In this document: one piece after another, positions 1 to 5,889 of the stretch
Numbering within the stretch: the first letter of the stretch is position 1
Layout of the letters: each line of letters begins with the position of its first letter
NCBI GenBank assembly: GCA_005881995.1
Contig: VBHV01000214.1
Span: 1 to 10,916 of the forward strand
Direction: 5' to 3'
Origin: Chloroflexota bacterium
GTDB lineage: Bacteria > Chloroflexota > Ktedonobacteria > Ktedonobacterales > Ktedonobacteraceae
DNA length: 10,916 nucleotides
Program-made: the position numbers and the translations under genes
The notes under the pieces: generated by a model
The model's database searches: none
Seen by the model: only the letters and a program-made list of their open reading frames with translations
Told to the model about the DNA's origin: nothing

Positions 1-1828
1 CTTGTGCATACCAGAACCACCACAGGGCTGTCCCCAAGCGTAAGGCCTTCTCTGCTTCTCCCCGCTCAAGCAACCAGTTCATGGCTGCTCGCAGGTTGTC
101 ATGCGCCTTTTCCAGCCGCCCAAACCACACCGCCTGCTGCGGGCCGTTCCACGCCTGTTCTGCTGCTTCTGCCAGCGCCAGGTAATAGGCCGCATGAGCC
201 TGGGGCGTGACCTCTGCCTCCCCCGAGGCAGCGAGCGCCTCTCGCCCATATTCATGGATGGTCTCCAGCATGGCGAAATGCGGCTCTGCTGCTTCTTGCT
301 CGATCTGCCGCAGCAAACTCTTGTCGATGAGGGAGGCCACTCCATCCAACACCGAAACGGCAGGCGTCTGGGTGTCTAGAGCAGTGCAGATCGCCTCGAT
401 GGCCTGCAGGGTGCAGCCACCGACAAAAACGGAGAGTCGCCGGAAGAGCCGCTGCTCATCGGTGTCTAACAGTTGATAGCTCCAGTCGATGGTGTTGCGC
501 AGCGTCTGCTGGCGCGCTGGTGCGTCGCGTACACCGCTCGTCAACACCGCCAGGCCCTGACCCAGCCGAGCGAGCAGCGCTGGTGGAGGCAGCAGTTTGA
601 TGCGGGCGGCGGCCAGCTCAATCGCCAGCGGCAAGCCATCCAGGCGGGTACAGATCTCGGCGACCGCCGGGGCGCTGGCATTGCTCACCTGGAAATCGGG
701 CTTGAGCGCCTGGGCACGTGCAATGAAGAGAGCCATCGCCTCATACTGCGAAAGCGTCACGAGGTCGGGCAAGTGGTTGAGATCGGGCAGCGAGAGCGGC
801 GGGACGGCAAACTCGTGCTCAGCTGCGAGGTGGAGCACCGCACGGCTGGTGACCAACAGCTTGAGGTGTGAGCAGCGCGCCAGGAGGTCCGAGAGGATGC
901 AGGCGGCGCTCACCACCTGCTCAAAGTTGTCGAGTACTAGCAGCAGCAGCTTCTCCTGTAGGAAGGCTTGCAGCTGCTCCACCATTGACTGCGTGGGGCT
1001 CTCTTTCACGCCCAGCGTCTGGGCGATCGTCGGCACGACCAGTTCGGCATCACTGATGGGAGCCAGATTCACGAAATAGATGCCATCGGTGAAGTGGTCG
1101 CTGAGTTCGGCTGCCACGTGCAGGCCCAGGCGCGTTTTGCCACTGCCGCCGGGTCCGGTCAGAGTCAGCAAACGCACGTCTTCGCGCAGTAGGAGCTGCT
1201 GCACGGCGGCGACTTCCCGCTCGCGCCCAATGAGCGGCGTGGGCTGAATGGGCAGGTTGTGAGGGTGGGTGTCGAGTGTCTTGAGGGGCGGAAAATCGGC
1301 GGGCAAGCCGCCGATGACGAGTTGGAAGAGATGGCTAGGATGCCGTAAGTCCTTGAGACGATGCTCCCCAAGGTCTCGCAAGCTTACCCCATCAGGCAAG
1401 GTGTGCTCCACCAGGTGCCGCGTGGTCTGCGAGAGCAGCACCTGGCCCCCGTGCCCAACACTCATCAGGCGCGCCGCGAGATGCACATCCAGACCCACGT
1501 AGCCGTCCGCCGTCTGCTGCGGCTCCCCGGTATGCAGCCCCATGCGAACGCGTACCACAGCCTGATTGGGCCAGGTATGCGAGGCGAGGATGCGTTGGGC
1601 GGCTACGGCAGCCGAGACGGCATCGGTGGCACGCGCAAAGGCGAAGAAAAAGGCGTCTCCCTGCGTATCAACTTCATGCCCGTGAAACCGCTGGAAAGCC
1701 GCGTGCAGCAACTGCCGGCACTGAGCCAGCACATGGCTATACTGCTCACCTATGTGTTGCAGCAGGAGCGTCGACCCCTCGATATCGGTGAAGAGCAGCG
1801 TAATCGTTCCCGTCGGTAAATCAAGCAC
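1..1828 (-). CDS. Cyclase-homology / NB-ARC-like ATPase / TPR signalling protein (3' end outside window)
   Basis: One uninterrupted frame of 609 codons runs to the window edge, so the C-terminus is missing. Residues about 5-170 form a class III adenylate/guanylate cyclase homology domain: LFTDIEGST (metal-binding Asp15), QGDAFFFAF (second Asp58), GLHTGEP and GLDVHLAARL. After a linker, LIGRERE (about 199-205) opens an NB-ARC/AAA-like ATPase with Walker A GPGGSGKT at 225-232 and Walker B LLLLVLD at 294-300, then LDGLPLAIELAAAR, the GLPLA-type motif of STAND ATPases. The visible end (from about 560) is helical and resembles the start of a TPR region. The family is a cytoplasmic signal-transduction ATPase; the ligand is unknown. 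GTG was chosen as start because it directly precedes LPTGTITLLFTDIEGST and has AGGAGG upstream. His116 stands where active cyclases usually have Asn, so catalysis is uncertain. The family assignment is firm; the role is not. Confidence 0.9.
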   Translation of the reverse strand, partial: MLDLPTGTITLLFTDIEGSTLLLQHIGEQYSHVLAQCRQLLHAAFQRFHGHEVDTQGDAFFFAFARATDAVSAAVAAQRILASHTWPNQAVVRVRMGLHTGEPQQTADGYVGLDVHLAARLMSVGHGGQVLLSQTTRHLVEHTLPDGVSLRDLGEHRLKDLRHPSHLFQLVIGGLPADFPPLKTLDTHPHNLPIQPTPLIGREREVAAVQQLLLREDVRLLTLTGPGGSGKTRLGLHVAAELSDHFTDGIYFVNLAPISDAELVVPTIAQTLGVKESPTQSMVEQLQAFLQEKLLLLVLDNFEQVVSAACILSDLLARCSHLKLLVTSRAVLHLAAEHEFAVPPLSLPDLNHLPDLVTLSQYEAMALFIARAQALKPDFQVSNASAPAVAEICTRLDGLPLAIELAAARIKLLPPPALLARLGQGLAVLTSGVRDAPARQQTLRNTIDWSYQLLDTDEQRLFRRLSVFVGGCTLQAIEAICTALDTQTPAVSVLDGVASLIDKSLLRQIEQEAAEPHFAMLETIHEYGREALAASGEAEVTPQAHAAYYLALAEAAEQAWNGPQQAVWFGRLEKAHDNLRAAMNWLLERGEAEKALRLGTALWWFWYAQ

Positions 1829-2178
1829 GCGAGACCTCCTCCAACCTGGAAACTTACAATCCACCGGGGCTCGCAGACCGCGAGTCACAAGGATCATTTC
1901 TGAGCATTATATCCCATCATCGAGAGATCAGTGATCCACAGCAGGGAATCGTGAGGAGAGAATATGTGAGGTCGCCACGCAGCAGTAATGCGGAGGGACT
2001 CTATTGGCATCTCTGGCTCTTGCAGAATCAAGCGCTTGCCAGCTTGTAGAAGAGCGAATGTCTACTTTGTCATTGTTTCAGGGCAGTGGCACGTGTTCTA
2101 TACCAGAAAGCAGAGATACGACTCGGTACGCTGTGGAGAAAGGAGCGGCCTTCTTCTAAGAGGGCCGATAAATCGGCG
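1829..2178. other. Divergent intergenic region, no gene supported
   Basis: About 350 bp separate the minus-strand cyclase/ATPase gene from the plus-strand metal-transport operon. It holds the ribosome site (AGGAGG, about 1835-1840) and probable -10 of the left gene. Short open frames here have no recognisable protein features. I could not find a convincing -35/-10 pair for the rightward operon: TATACC at 2099-2104 is a possible -10, but without a matching -35 at 16-18 bp. Confidence 0.5.
1906..1936 (-). promoter_or_regulatory. Probable promoter of the cyclase/ATPase gene, with palindrome over the -35 region
   Basis: On the minus strand there is a perfect TATAAT (1911-1906), about 75 nt before the GTG start. 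No good -35 hexamer sits 16-18 bp upstream. Instead the 11-bp palindrome GATCA-G-TGATC (1926-1936) covers that position. A -10 box with an operator-like palindrome at -35 fits a regulated promoter. This is inferred from sequence only. Confidence 0.45.
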
Positions 2179-2584
2179 ATGGCCGCGATAACTCGGGCCC
2201 TACGTTTTATCCACAAGGACGTAGGCTCAATTATCTTCTTGCTTCTTGTTCTACTTGTAACGATAGCAGGATGCCGGTTAACGCAATCGGCATTCACGCG
2301 AACAGCTGGAAATGCTGGCTCGGCCTTTGCAGCAAAAGATTAGCAAGGCGTATGCTGCGTCCAGCTTTGTGAATTACACGAGCGAACTTGATGGACTTGA
2401 CCAAACGTTGCCTTCTCAAACAGGAGTTCCCGATGCAGGAACGCTACAGCGCCTGCTGAATCTGTACAAGCCCGCGATGGAGGTGATTCATTCCCCTTGC
2501 CTGGATGAGTCTTGCGACTGGCGTGCGCAGGTTGCTACCCTGGATAGTGCGAGCAAAGCATTTCTGGAGGTGAGCAATTCATGA
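2179..2584 (+). pseudogene. Small lipoprotein gene, apparently frameshifted, coupled to the NRAMP gene
   Basis: Two adjoining frames look like halves of one protein. The first (from ATG 2179) encodes a short basic N-region, a hydrophobic stretch (FLLLVLLVTIAGC) ending in lipobox IAGC with Cys32, then RLTQSAFTRTAGNAGSAFAA, and stops at TAG 2341-2343. The second frame gives KISKAYAASSFVNYTSELD and continues through CLDESCDWRAQV to a TGA at 2582-2584. It has no signal peptide of its own. Removing one base in the AAAA run at 2334-2337 joins them into a 134-residue lipoprotein. The ending TGA overlaps the next ATG (ATGA, 2581-2584), which suggests translational coupling with the transporter. It resembles small Ktedonobacteria-type secreted lipoproteins from memory, function unknown. 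Alternatives are a sequencing error, a +1 recoding site, or a real mutation. GTG 2086 is an alternative, longer start with a poor signal-peptide fit. Confidence 0.6.
2566..2573 (+). promoter_or_regulatory. Strong Shine-Dalgarno of the NRAMP gene inside the upstream reading frame
   Basis: GGAGGTGA lies 7 nt before ATG 2581 and fixes that start. It lies within the last codons of the lipoprotein frame, so initiation can be efficient even if the upstream frameshift stops ribosomes early. Confidence 0.75.
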
Positions 2585-3804
2585 AGAAGTGGTTCGGGCT
2601 TGCACTCGGCATTGTGACGGCAACCGGTGGATTCCTTGATGCAGGAACGGTTGCGACATCGGGTGAAGCGGGCGCAAAGTACGGATTGGGACTTATCTGG
2701 GCCATTTTAGTTGCGACAGTAGCGGTCATTTTGCTGGTGGAAATGAGCGGGCGCTTTGCTGCGGTTTCGAAGAAGGCTTATGCTTCTGCCATTCGCGAAG
2801 AATTTGGTTTCAAGTTCTATCTCCTGCCGTTGCTGAGCGAACTTATTGCGGAAAGCCTCCTGCTTGCCGCAGAAATTGGGGGCATCGCTATCGCGCTCTC
2901 CCTTTTCACGGGCATCTCGTGGCATTATCTCTTCCCGGTGGCAGCGCTCCTCGTCTGGATAATGGCCTGGCGGGCACCTTTTAGTTTGATTGAGAATGGT
3001 CCAGCTCTACTTGGCCTTCTAACGCTGTCGTTCGTGGTTGCTATTGTGGTCCTGGGAGGACTGCCTAAAGAGCTTCTGCCAACACTGTGGAAGCCGGAGA
3101 TTAAATCGGGCGAGCTGGCGGATTACCTTTACCTGGTTGCGGCAATTCTCGGCGCGACGATCAGTCCCTACCTGTTGTACTTCTACTCGTCGGGAGCGCG
3201 GGAGGAGAAATGGACGGAGGGATCGCTGCTGCTCAATCGAGTGACAGCAATTGTTGGGATGGGATTCGGAAGCCTGGGTTCAATCGCTCTGGTAGTCCTG
3301 GGAGCGATTGTGCTGCAGCCGCTCAATATCAGTTCGAGCACACTCGGTGAACTTGGGCTTGCGATGGCGAAACCTTTCGGGCAAATCGGGGCGTTTCTGT
3401 TCGCTGCGGCGCTGTTCGCGACTTGTCTGGGAGCAGCTCTTGAAGTGGTGCTGGCGGTCTCTTATAATATCGCTCAAGGGTTTGGCTGGGAATGGGGAGA
3501 GAATAAAAAACCTGTCGAGGCGCCTCGCTTTAACCTGGTGTTGCTACTCTTTCTGTTAATAGCGGTCGGCATCGGACTGCTGGGTATGGATCCACTACAG
3601 CTTGCGCTGCTTGCTTCCACGGTGATTGCTCTGTTTCTGCCTTTCTCGCTGTCGCCTTTACTGGTGATTATGAACGACCAGGATTACCTGGGCAACAAAA
3701 CCAACGGGCGCTTCATAAATATTGCGATGATCGTTATCTTGATCATCGCATTCCTTGTGGCTATTGTATCGCTGCCGCTTGAGATATTGAGCGGAGGAGG
3801 GTAG
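2581..3804 (+). CDS. NRAMP-family divalent metal transporter with atypical metal-site motifs
   Basis: A 407-residue integral membrane protein with about 11 hydrophobic segments and the NRAMP fold signatures. TM1 contains FLDAGTVAT with Asp20 at the position of the family's DPGN aspartate. TM3 has ESLLLAAEIGG (91-101), and TM6 has GATISPYLLYFYSSG (191-205). The family moves Mn2+/Fe2+ (or Mg2+ in a divergent branch) across the cytoplasmic membrane, usually with protons. Canonical members have DPGN in TM1 and MPHN in TM6; here these read DAGT and SPYL, so the soft-metal methionine and the asparagine ligand are replaced. That points to altered selectivity, possibly harder ions such as Mg2+, but this is inference. 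Start ATG has a strong GGAGGTGA. It sits in an operon with a lipoprotein and two PRC-barrel proteins; the PRC gene follows after 5 nt. Family confident, substrate not. Confidence 0.88.
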   Translation: MKKWFGLALGIVTATGGFLDAGTVATSGEAGAKYGLGLIWAILVATVAVILLVEMSGRFAAVSKKAYASAIREEFGFKFYLLPLLSELIAESLLLAAEIGGIAIALSLFTGISWHYLFPVAALLVWIMAWRAPFSLIENGPALLGLLTLSFVVAIVVLGGLPKELLPTLWKPEIKSGELADYLYLVAAILGATISPYLLYFYSSGAREEKWTEGSLLLNRVTAIVGMGFGSLGSIALVVLGAIVLQPLNISSSTLGELGLAMAKPFGQIGAFLFAAALFATCLGAALEVVLAVSYNIAQGFGWEWGENKKPVEAPRFNLVLLLFLLIAVGIGLLGMDPLQLALLASTVIALFLPFSLSPLLVIMNDQDYLGNKTNGRFINIAMIVILIIAFLVAIVSLPLEILSGGG

Positions 3805-3809
3805 AACGA

Positions 3810-4178
3810 ATGCCTGACTCAGAGGAACAGCTACTTGTGATGCGAGATATTATGGACTCGCAGCTGGAAACACGCGACAAGCGCCATATCGGACGCGTAG
3901 CCGATATCGAGGCAGAGTGGCGCGATGATGGCAAATTTGTGCTCGTAAATATCGTTACAGGTCCAGAGGCGCTTACCGGGCGCGTTGCCTCACGCCTGCG
4001 ACCGATGGCGAGATTTTTGTTGCGCGGCCACTTCGAGCATCGCATTCCACCGAGCGACGTCGAGAACTTTGGGCCGACAATGCGCCTGCGCAAAAAGGCG
4101 CAGGACTATAATGTGGGGCAGTCTGATCGATGGATTGCAGATCATATCCTGCGCTGGATTCCAGGGAACGGAAGCTGA
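3810..4178 (+). CDS. PRC-barrel domain protein (first of two)
   Basis: This 122-residue, charged, soluble protein opens with a PRC-barrel-like unit: LLVMRDIMDSQLETRDKRHI, then GRVADIEAEW and a strand-rich stretch LVNIVTGPEAL (residues about 8-55). The second half carries basic and aromatic residues (RLRPMARFLLRGHFEH) and IPPSDVENFG, the usual barrel-closing strand pattern before a C-terminal extension. PRC-barrels are small beta domains found in RimM, in photosynthetic reaction centre H subunits and in accessory proteins, generally mediating protein contacts. GGAGGAGG lies 9 nt upstream of the ATG, inside the transporter's last codons. Tight packing after the NRAMP gene suggests a cytoplasmic accessory or regulator of the transporter. 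The domain call rests on pattern recognition; the partner is inferred. Confidence 0.7.
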   Translation: MPDSEEQLLVMRDIMDSQLETRDKRHIGRVADIEAEWRDDGKFVLVNIVTGPEALTGRVASRLRPMARFLLRGHFEHRIPPSDVENFGPTMRLRKKAQDYNVGQSDRWIADHILRWIPGNGS

Positions 4179-4501
4179 TGTCACAGATAAGAACAAGCAT
4201 GTTTATTGCAGATCTCGTTGGCAGTAAGATCGTTACAGCCGAAGGGAAGAGGGTTGGACGCGTTGTGGATATTCAGATTTCCCTTGGTCCTGATCACGAG
4301 GTGTCTGCACTGATCTTCGGTGAGTATGCGTGGCTGTATCGCTTCCATGTGCTCCGGCCTTTCGCAAGGACATTTGGCCTACGTCACCAGCCACAAATCG
4401 TACCCTGGAGTGCTGTTGATCGGTTTGAGCGCTCTGTAGTGACACTGAAAGTGGGACAGGAGTCTCGTATCAAATCCAGGTCCACAGATTTGCACGCATA
4501 G
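4178..4501 (+). CDS. PRC-barrel domain protein (second of two)
   Basis: The protein has 107 residues. Its beginning, MFIADLVGSKIVTAEGKRVG followed by RVVDIQISLG, is a standard PRC-barrel opening (a 'set-up of the barrel, G-x-x-V, G-R-V-x-D' pattern). The closing strands are QIVPWSAVDRFERSVVTLKV (about 74-93). The ATG overlaps the previous stop (TGATG, 4176-4180), a typical translational-coupling junction. A longer in-frame start at 4130 is possible but would overlap the first PRC gene by 49 bp and has no ribosome site. Gene order suggests the two PRC proteins act together, perhaps as a pair or heteromer beside the NRAMP transporter. No transmembrane segment or catalytic motif is visible. Confidence 0.75.
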   Translation: MSQIRTSMFIADLVGSKIVTAEGKRVGRVVDIQISLGPDHEVSALIFGEYAWLYRFHVLRPFARTFGLRHQPQIVPWSAVDRFERSVVTLKVGQESRIKSRSTDLHA

Positions 4502-4528
4502 CAGCAACAATTATGTAACGAGCGGCAG

Positions 4529-4550
4529 TTACTTTGCTGGATGCAAGTAA
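4529..4550 (+). repeat. Inverted repeat after the PRC operon
   Basis: TTACTT-T-GC and GCAAGTAA form an 8-bp stem with one bulged T and a TGGAT loop. It lies 28 nt after the last PRC stop and 22 nt before the next -35. There is no T-run, so it is a weak terminator candidate; an operator for the adjacent TetR promoter is equally possible. Confidence 0.35.
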
Positions 4551-4571
4551 GGTTAGGCAAGGTTCAAGTGC

Positions 4572-4600
4572 TTGACAAAGCGTTGCTCTCTGCATATACT
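4572..4600 (+). promoter_or_regulatory. Near-consensus sigma-70 promoter of the TetR-family gene
   Basis: TTGACA (4572-4577), a spacer of exactly 17 bp, and TATACT (4595-4600). The inferred transcription start is near 4607, giving an untranslated leader of about 85 nt. This is the strongest promoter match in the window. Confidence 0.8.
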
Positions 4601-4626
4601 GAAGGTAGAATAAATGACCAGGTGCC

Positions 4627-4638
4627 CACTTTAAGGTG
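4627..4638. promoter_or_regulatory. Candidate TetR-family operator palindrome
   Basis: CACTTTAAGGTG is a 12-bp near-perfect palindrome (one T-G pair) about 20 nt downstream of the inferred transcription start. TetR-family repressors often bind palindromes here to control their own gene. The assignment is by position only. Confidence 0.35.
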
Positions 4639-4680
4639 AGGAATTGCCGGGCAGATGGTCATCAAATTGCTCGTGCTGTG

Positions 4681-4687
4681 AGGAGGG
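4681..4687 (+). promoter_or_regulatory. Shine-Dalgarno that selects a TTG start
   Basis: AGGAGGG lies 4 nt before TTG 4692. No other start in this frame has a comparable site: the in-frame upstream start at 4644 would add a cysteine-rich stretch (SSNCSCCEEG) that is unlike TetR N-termini. Confidence 0.7.
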
Positions 4688-4691
4688 TGCA

Positions 4692-5300
4692 TTGCCCAAG
4701 ATCGTTGATGAACAGATGCGCGAAGCCACCCGCCAGCGCATTATGCGTGTGGCGGCCGGCGAGTTTGCCCGCCTGGGCTTCGATCAGGCGAACATTAATG
4801 TCATCGCCGAACAGGCCGGGATCGGCAAGGGCACGATTTACCTGTACTTTGAGAATAAACGCGACCTGTTCCTGGAGATGCTGCGTTCCATCGCTCAGGC
4901 GCAGCTGACGGTGATCCGTGTGGCCCTGGCTCCCGAGGGGACGCTGCCGCAGCGTCTGGAACGGCTCTTCCGCGCCTTTGCCCGGCTCGCCGAGGAAGAG
5001 AGCGATAACTTCAATGTGTACATGAGCGCCCTGTATGGGGTCAACCGCGCTTTTCAGGCGGAAGCCACCAAACTGCTGCGGGATTACGTGGCCGTGATCG
5101 CCTTAATGCTGGAACAGAGCCAGGCGCGGGGAGAGATCCGCTCTCATCAAATTGAGGCCACCGCGCTTATGGTGCTGTCCCTGACGGAGTCGTACATCCT
5201 CTCTACCAGGGTACTCGGGCGATCAGAGCGCGAGATTGTCCAGCAAGCGGGGCCCGTCGCTGAACTTATCCTGCGCGGCATCGGCACAAGCGAGTCTTGA
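4692..5300 (+). CDS. TetR/AcrR-family transcriptional regulator
   Basis: A 202-residue DNA-binding protein. The N-terminal helix-turn-helix covers about residues 11-57: TRQRIMRVAAGEFARLGF, then INVIAEQAGIGKGTIYLYF and ENKRDLF, the standard TetR signature. The C-terminal helical part (about 65-200) is the ligand-binding/dimer domain and does not reveal the ligand. Length is normal for the family. It starts at TTG with a good ribosome site, has its own strong promoter and ends in an intrinsic terminator, so it is monocistronic. A palindrome in the leader suggests autoregulation. The next gene is a ClC channel remnant in the same orientation, which may be a former target; the upstream metal operon is another candidate. 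The family call is firm; targets are unknown. Confidence 0.93.
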   Translation: MPKIVDEQMREATRQRIMRVAAGEFARLGFDQANINVIAEQAGIGKGTIYLYFENKRDLFLEMLRSIAQAQLTVIRVALAPEGTLPQRLERLFRAFARLAEEESDNFNVYMSALYGVNRAFQAEATKLLRDYVAVIALMLEQSQARGEIRSHQIEATALMVLSLTESYILSTRVLGRSEREIVQQAGPVAELILRGIGTSES

Positions 5301-5318
5301 TGCCGCGCTTCCTTTTTT
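5273..5318 (+). terminator. Intrinsic terminator overlapping the TetR stop codon
   Basis: Perfect 10-bp stem GCGCGGCATC (5273-5282) / GATGCCGCGC (5299-5308) with a 16-nt loop, followed by TTCCTTTTTT. The 3' arm begins within the TGA stop (5298-5300). This is a clear rho-independent terminator. Confidence 0.85.
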
Positions 5319-5332
5319 GTGCTTATTTTTGG

Positions 5333-5360
5333 TTGACTACCCACCCATTATTGATACAAT
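5333..5360 (+). promoter_or_regulatory. Promoter of the ClC fragment
   Basis: TTGACT (5333-5338), 16-bp spacer, TACAAT (5355-5360). It is directly downstream of the TetR terminator, so it restarts transcription for the ClC stub. AGGAGG at 5373-5378 is the matching ribosome site. Confidence 0.65.
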
Positions 5361-5388
5361 GGCGTGAGGTGCAGGAGGTTGATTACTG

Positions 5389-5715
5389 ATGCTGTCTGTT
5401 GGTCTGCCGACGTTCTTCCAACGTCTTTTTCATCTTCGCCGCGCTGGATCGAGCCTAGAGAGCCCGCGCTACTTACTCAAATGGTTGCTGATCAGCACCG
5501 CGATCGGCCTGGTAGCCGGCGTTGGAGCTCTGATCTTCTTCGAAGCCATCCTGCTCTCGACCGACTTCTTCCTGGGTACACTGGTCGGCTACTTGCCTCC
5601 AGACCCGGCAGGCGAGGCATGCGGCTGGCGGGTCTCTCGCTTGCCGCGTTGGGATCTTGCCGCCGATCCTGGCTGCCACAGTACAGTCCTTGCCGGACCT
5701 GGGTATCCTTGCTAA
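5389..5715 (+). pseudogene. N-terminal remnant of a ClC-type chloride channel gene
   Basis: The frame encodes 108 residues, whereas ClC channels/antiporters usually exceed 400. Residues about 26-77 (YLLKWLLISTAIGLVAGVGA, LIFFEAILLSTDFFLGTLVG, YLPPDPAGEA) match the first helix and PP-x-PAGEG-type loop of bacterial ClC proteins as I know them. After about residue 78 the frame turns into non-family sequence rich in Cys, Trp and Arg and stops. None of the conductive motifs (GSGIP, GKEGP/GREGP, GxFxP) occur in any frame downstream. A promoter and ribosome site are still present, so a short membrane peptide could be made. Most likely it is a truncated, decaying gene. A functional one-helix protein cannot be excluded. 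Confidence 0.6.
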
Positions 5716-5801
5716 CTCGTCACGCTTACTGCGGCAGAAGCTTCCTCCAGGAGTGCGTGTTTCATCTGTTCATCTCTCATGTGAAGTCCTGATGCAAAAG
5801 C

Positions 5802-5842
5802 GGTCTGAAAAGACCCTTCACCAGGTCTCCCTGGGATACAAT
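5802..5842 (+). promoter_or_regulatory. Tandem hairpins and -10-like box upstream of the MBL hydrolase gene
   Basis: Two perfect small hairpins, GGTCT-GAAA-AGACC (5802-5815) and CCAGG-TCTC-CCTGG (5821-5834), immediately precede TACAAT (5837-5842). No -35 is recognisable at 16-18 bp. The GATACAAT core is the same as in the promoter at 5353-5360. It may be a promoter with an operator over its -35 position; evidence is suggestive only. Confidence 0.35.
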
Positions 5843-5889
5843 ACAGGAGGGAGTGTGCTTCCAGTCTTTTTCAGAAAGGAGCTTCTATC

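Noticed and set aside
473..1819. Several plus-strand open frames opposite the cyclase/ATPase gene
   Set aside because: They are antisense to a continuous, motif-rich minus-strand protein and have biased, repetitive composition with no domain signature.
1988..2297. Short frames on both strands before the lipoprotein gene
   Set aside because: No domain or signal peptide; they conflict with the lipoprotein frame, which has a clear lipobox.
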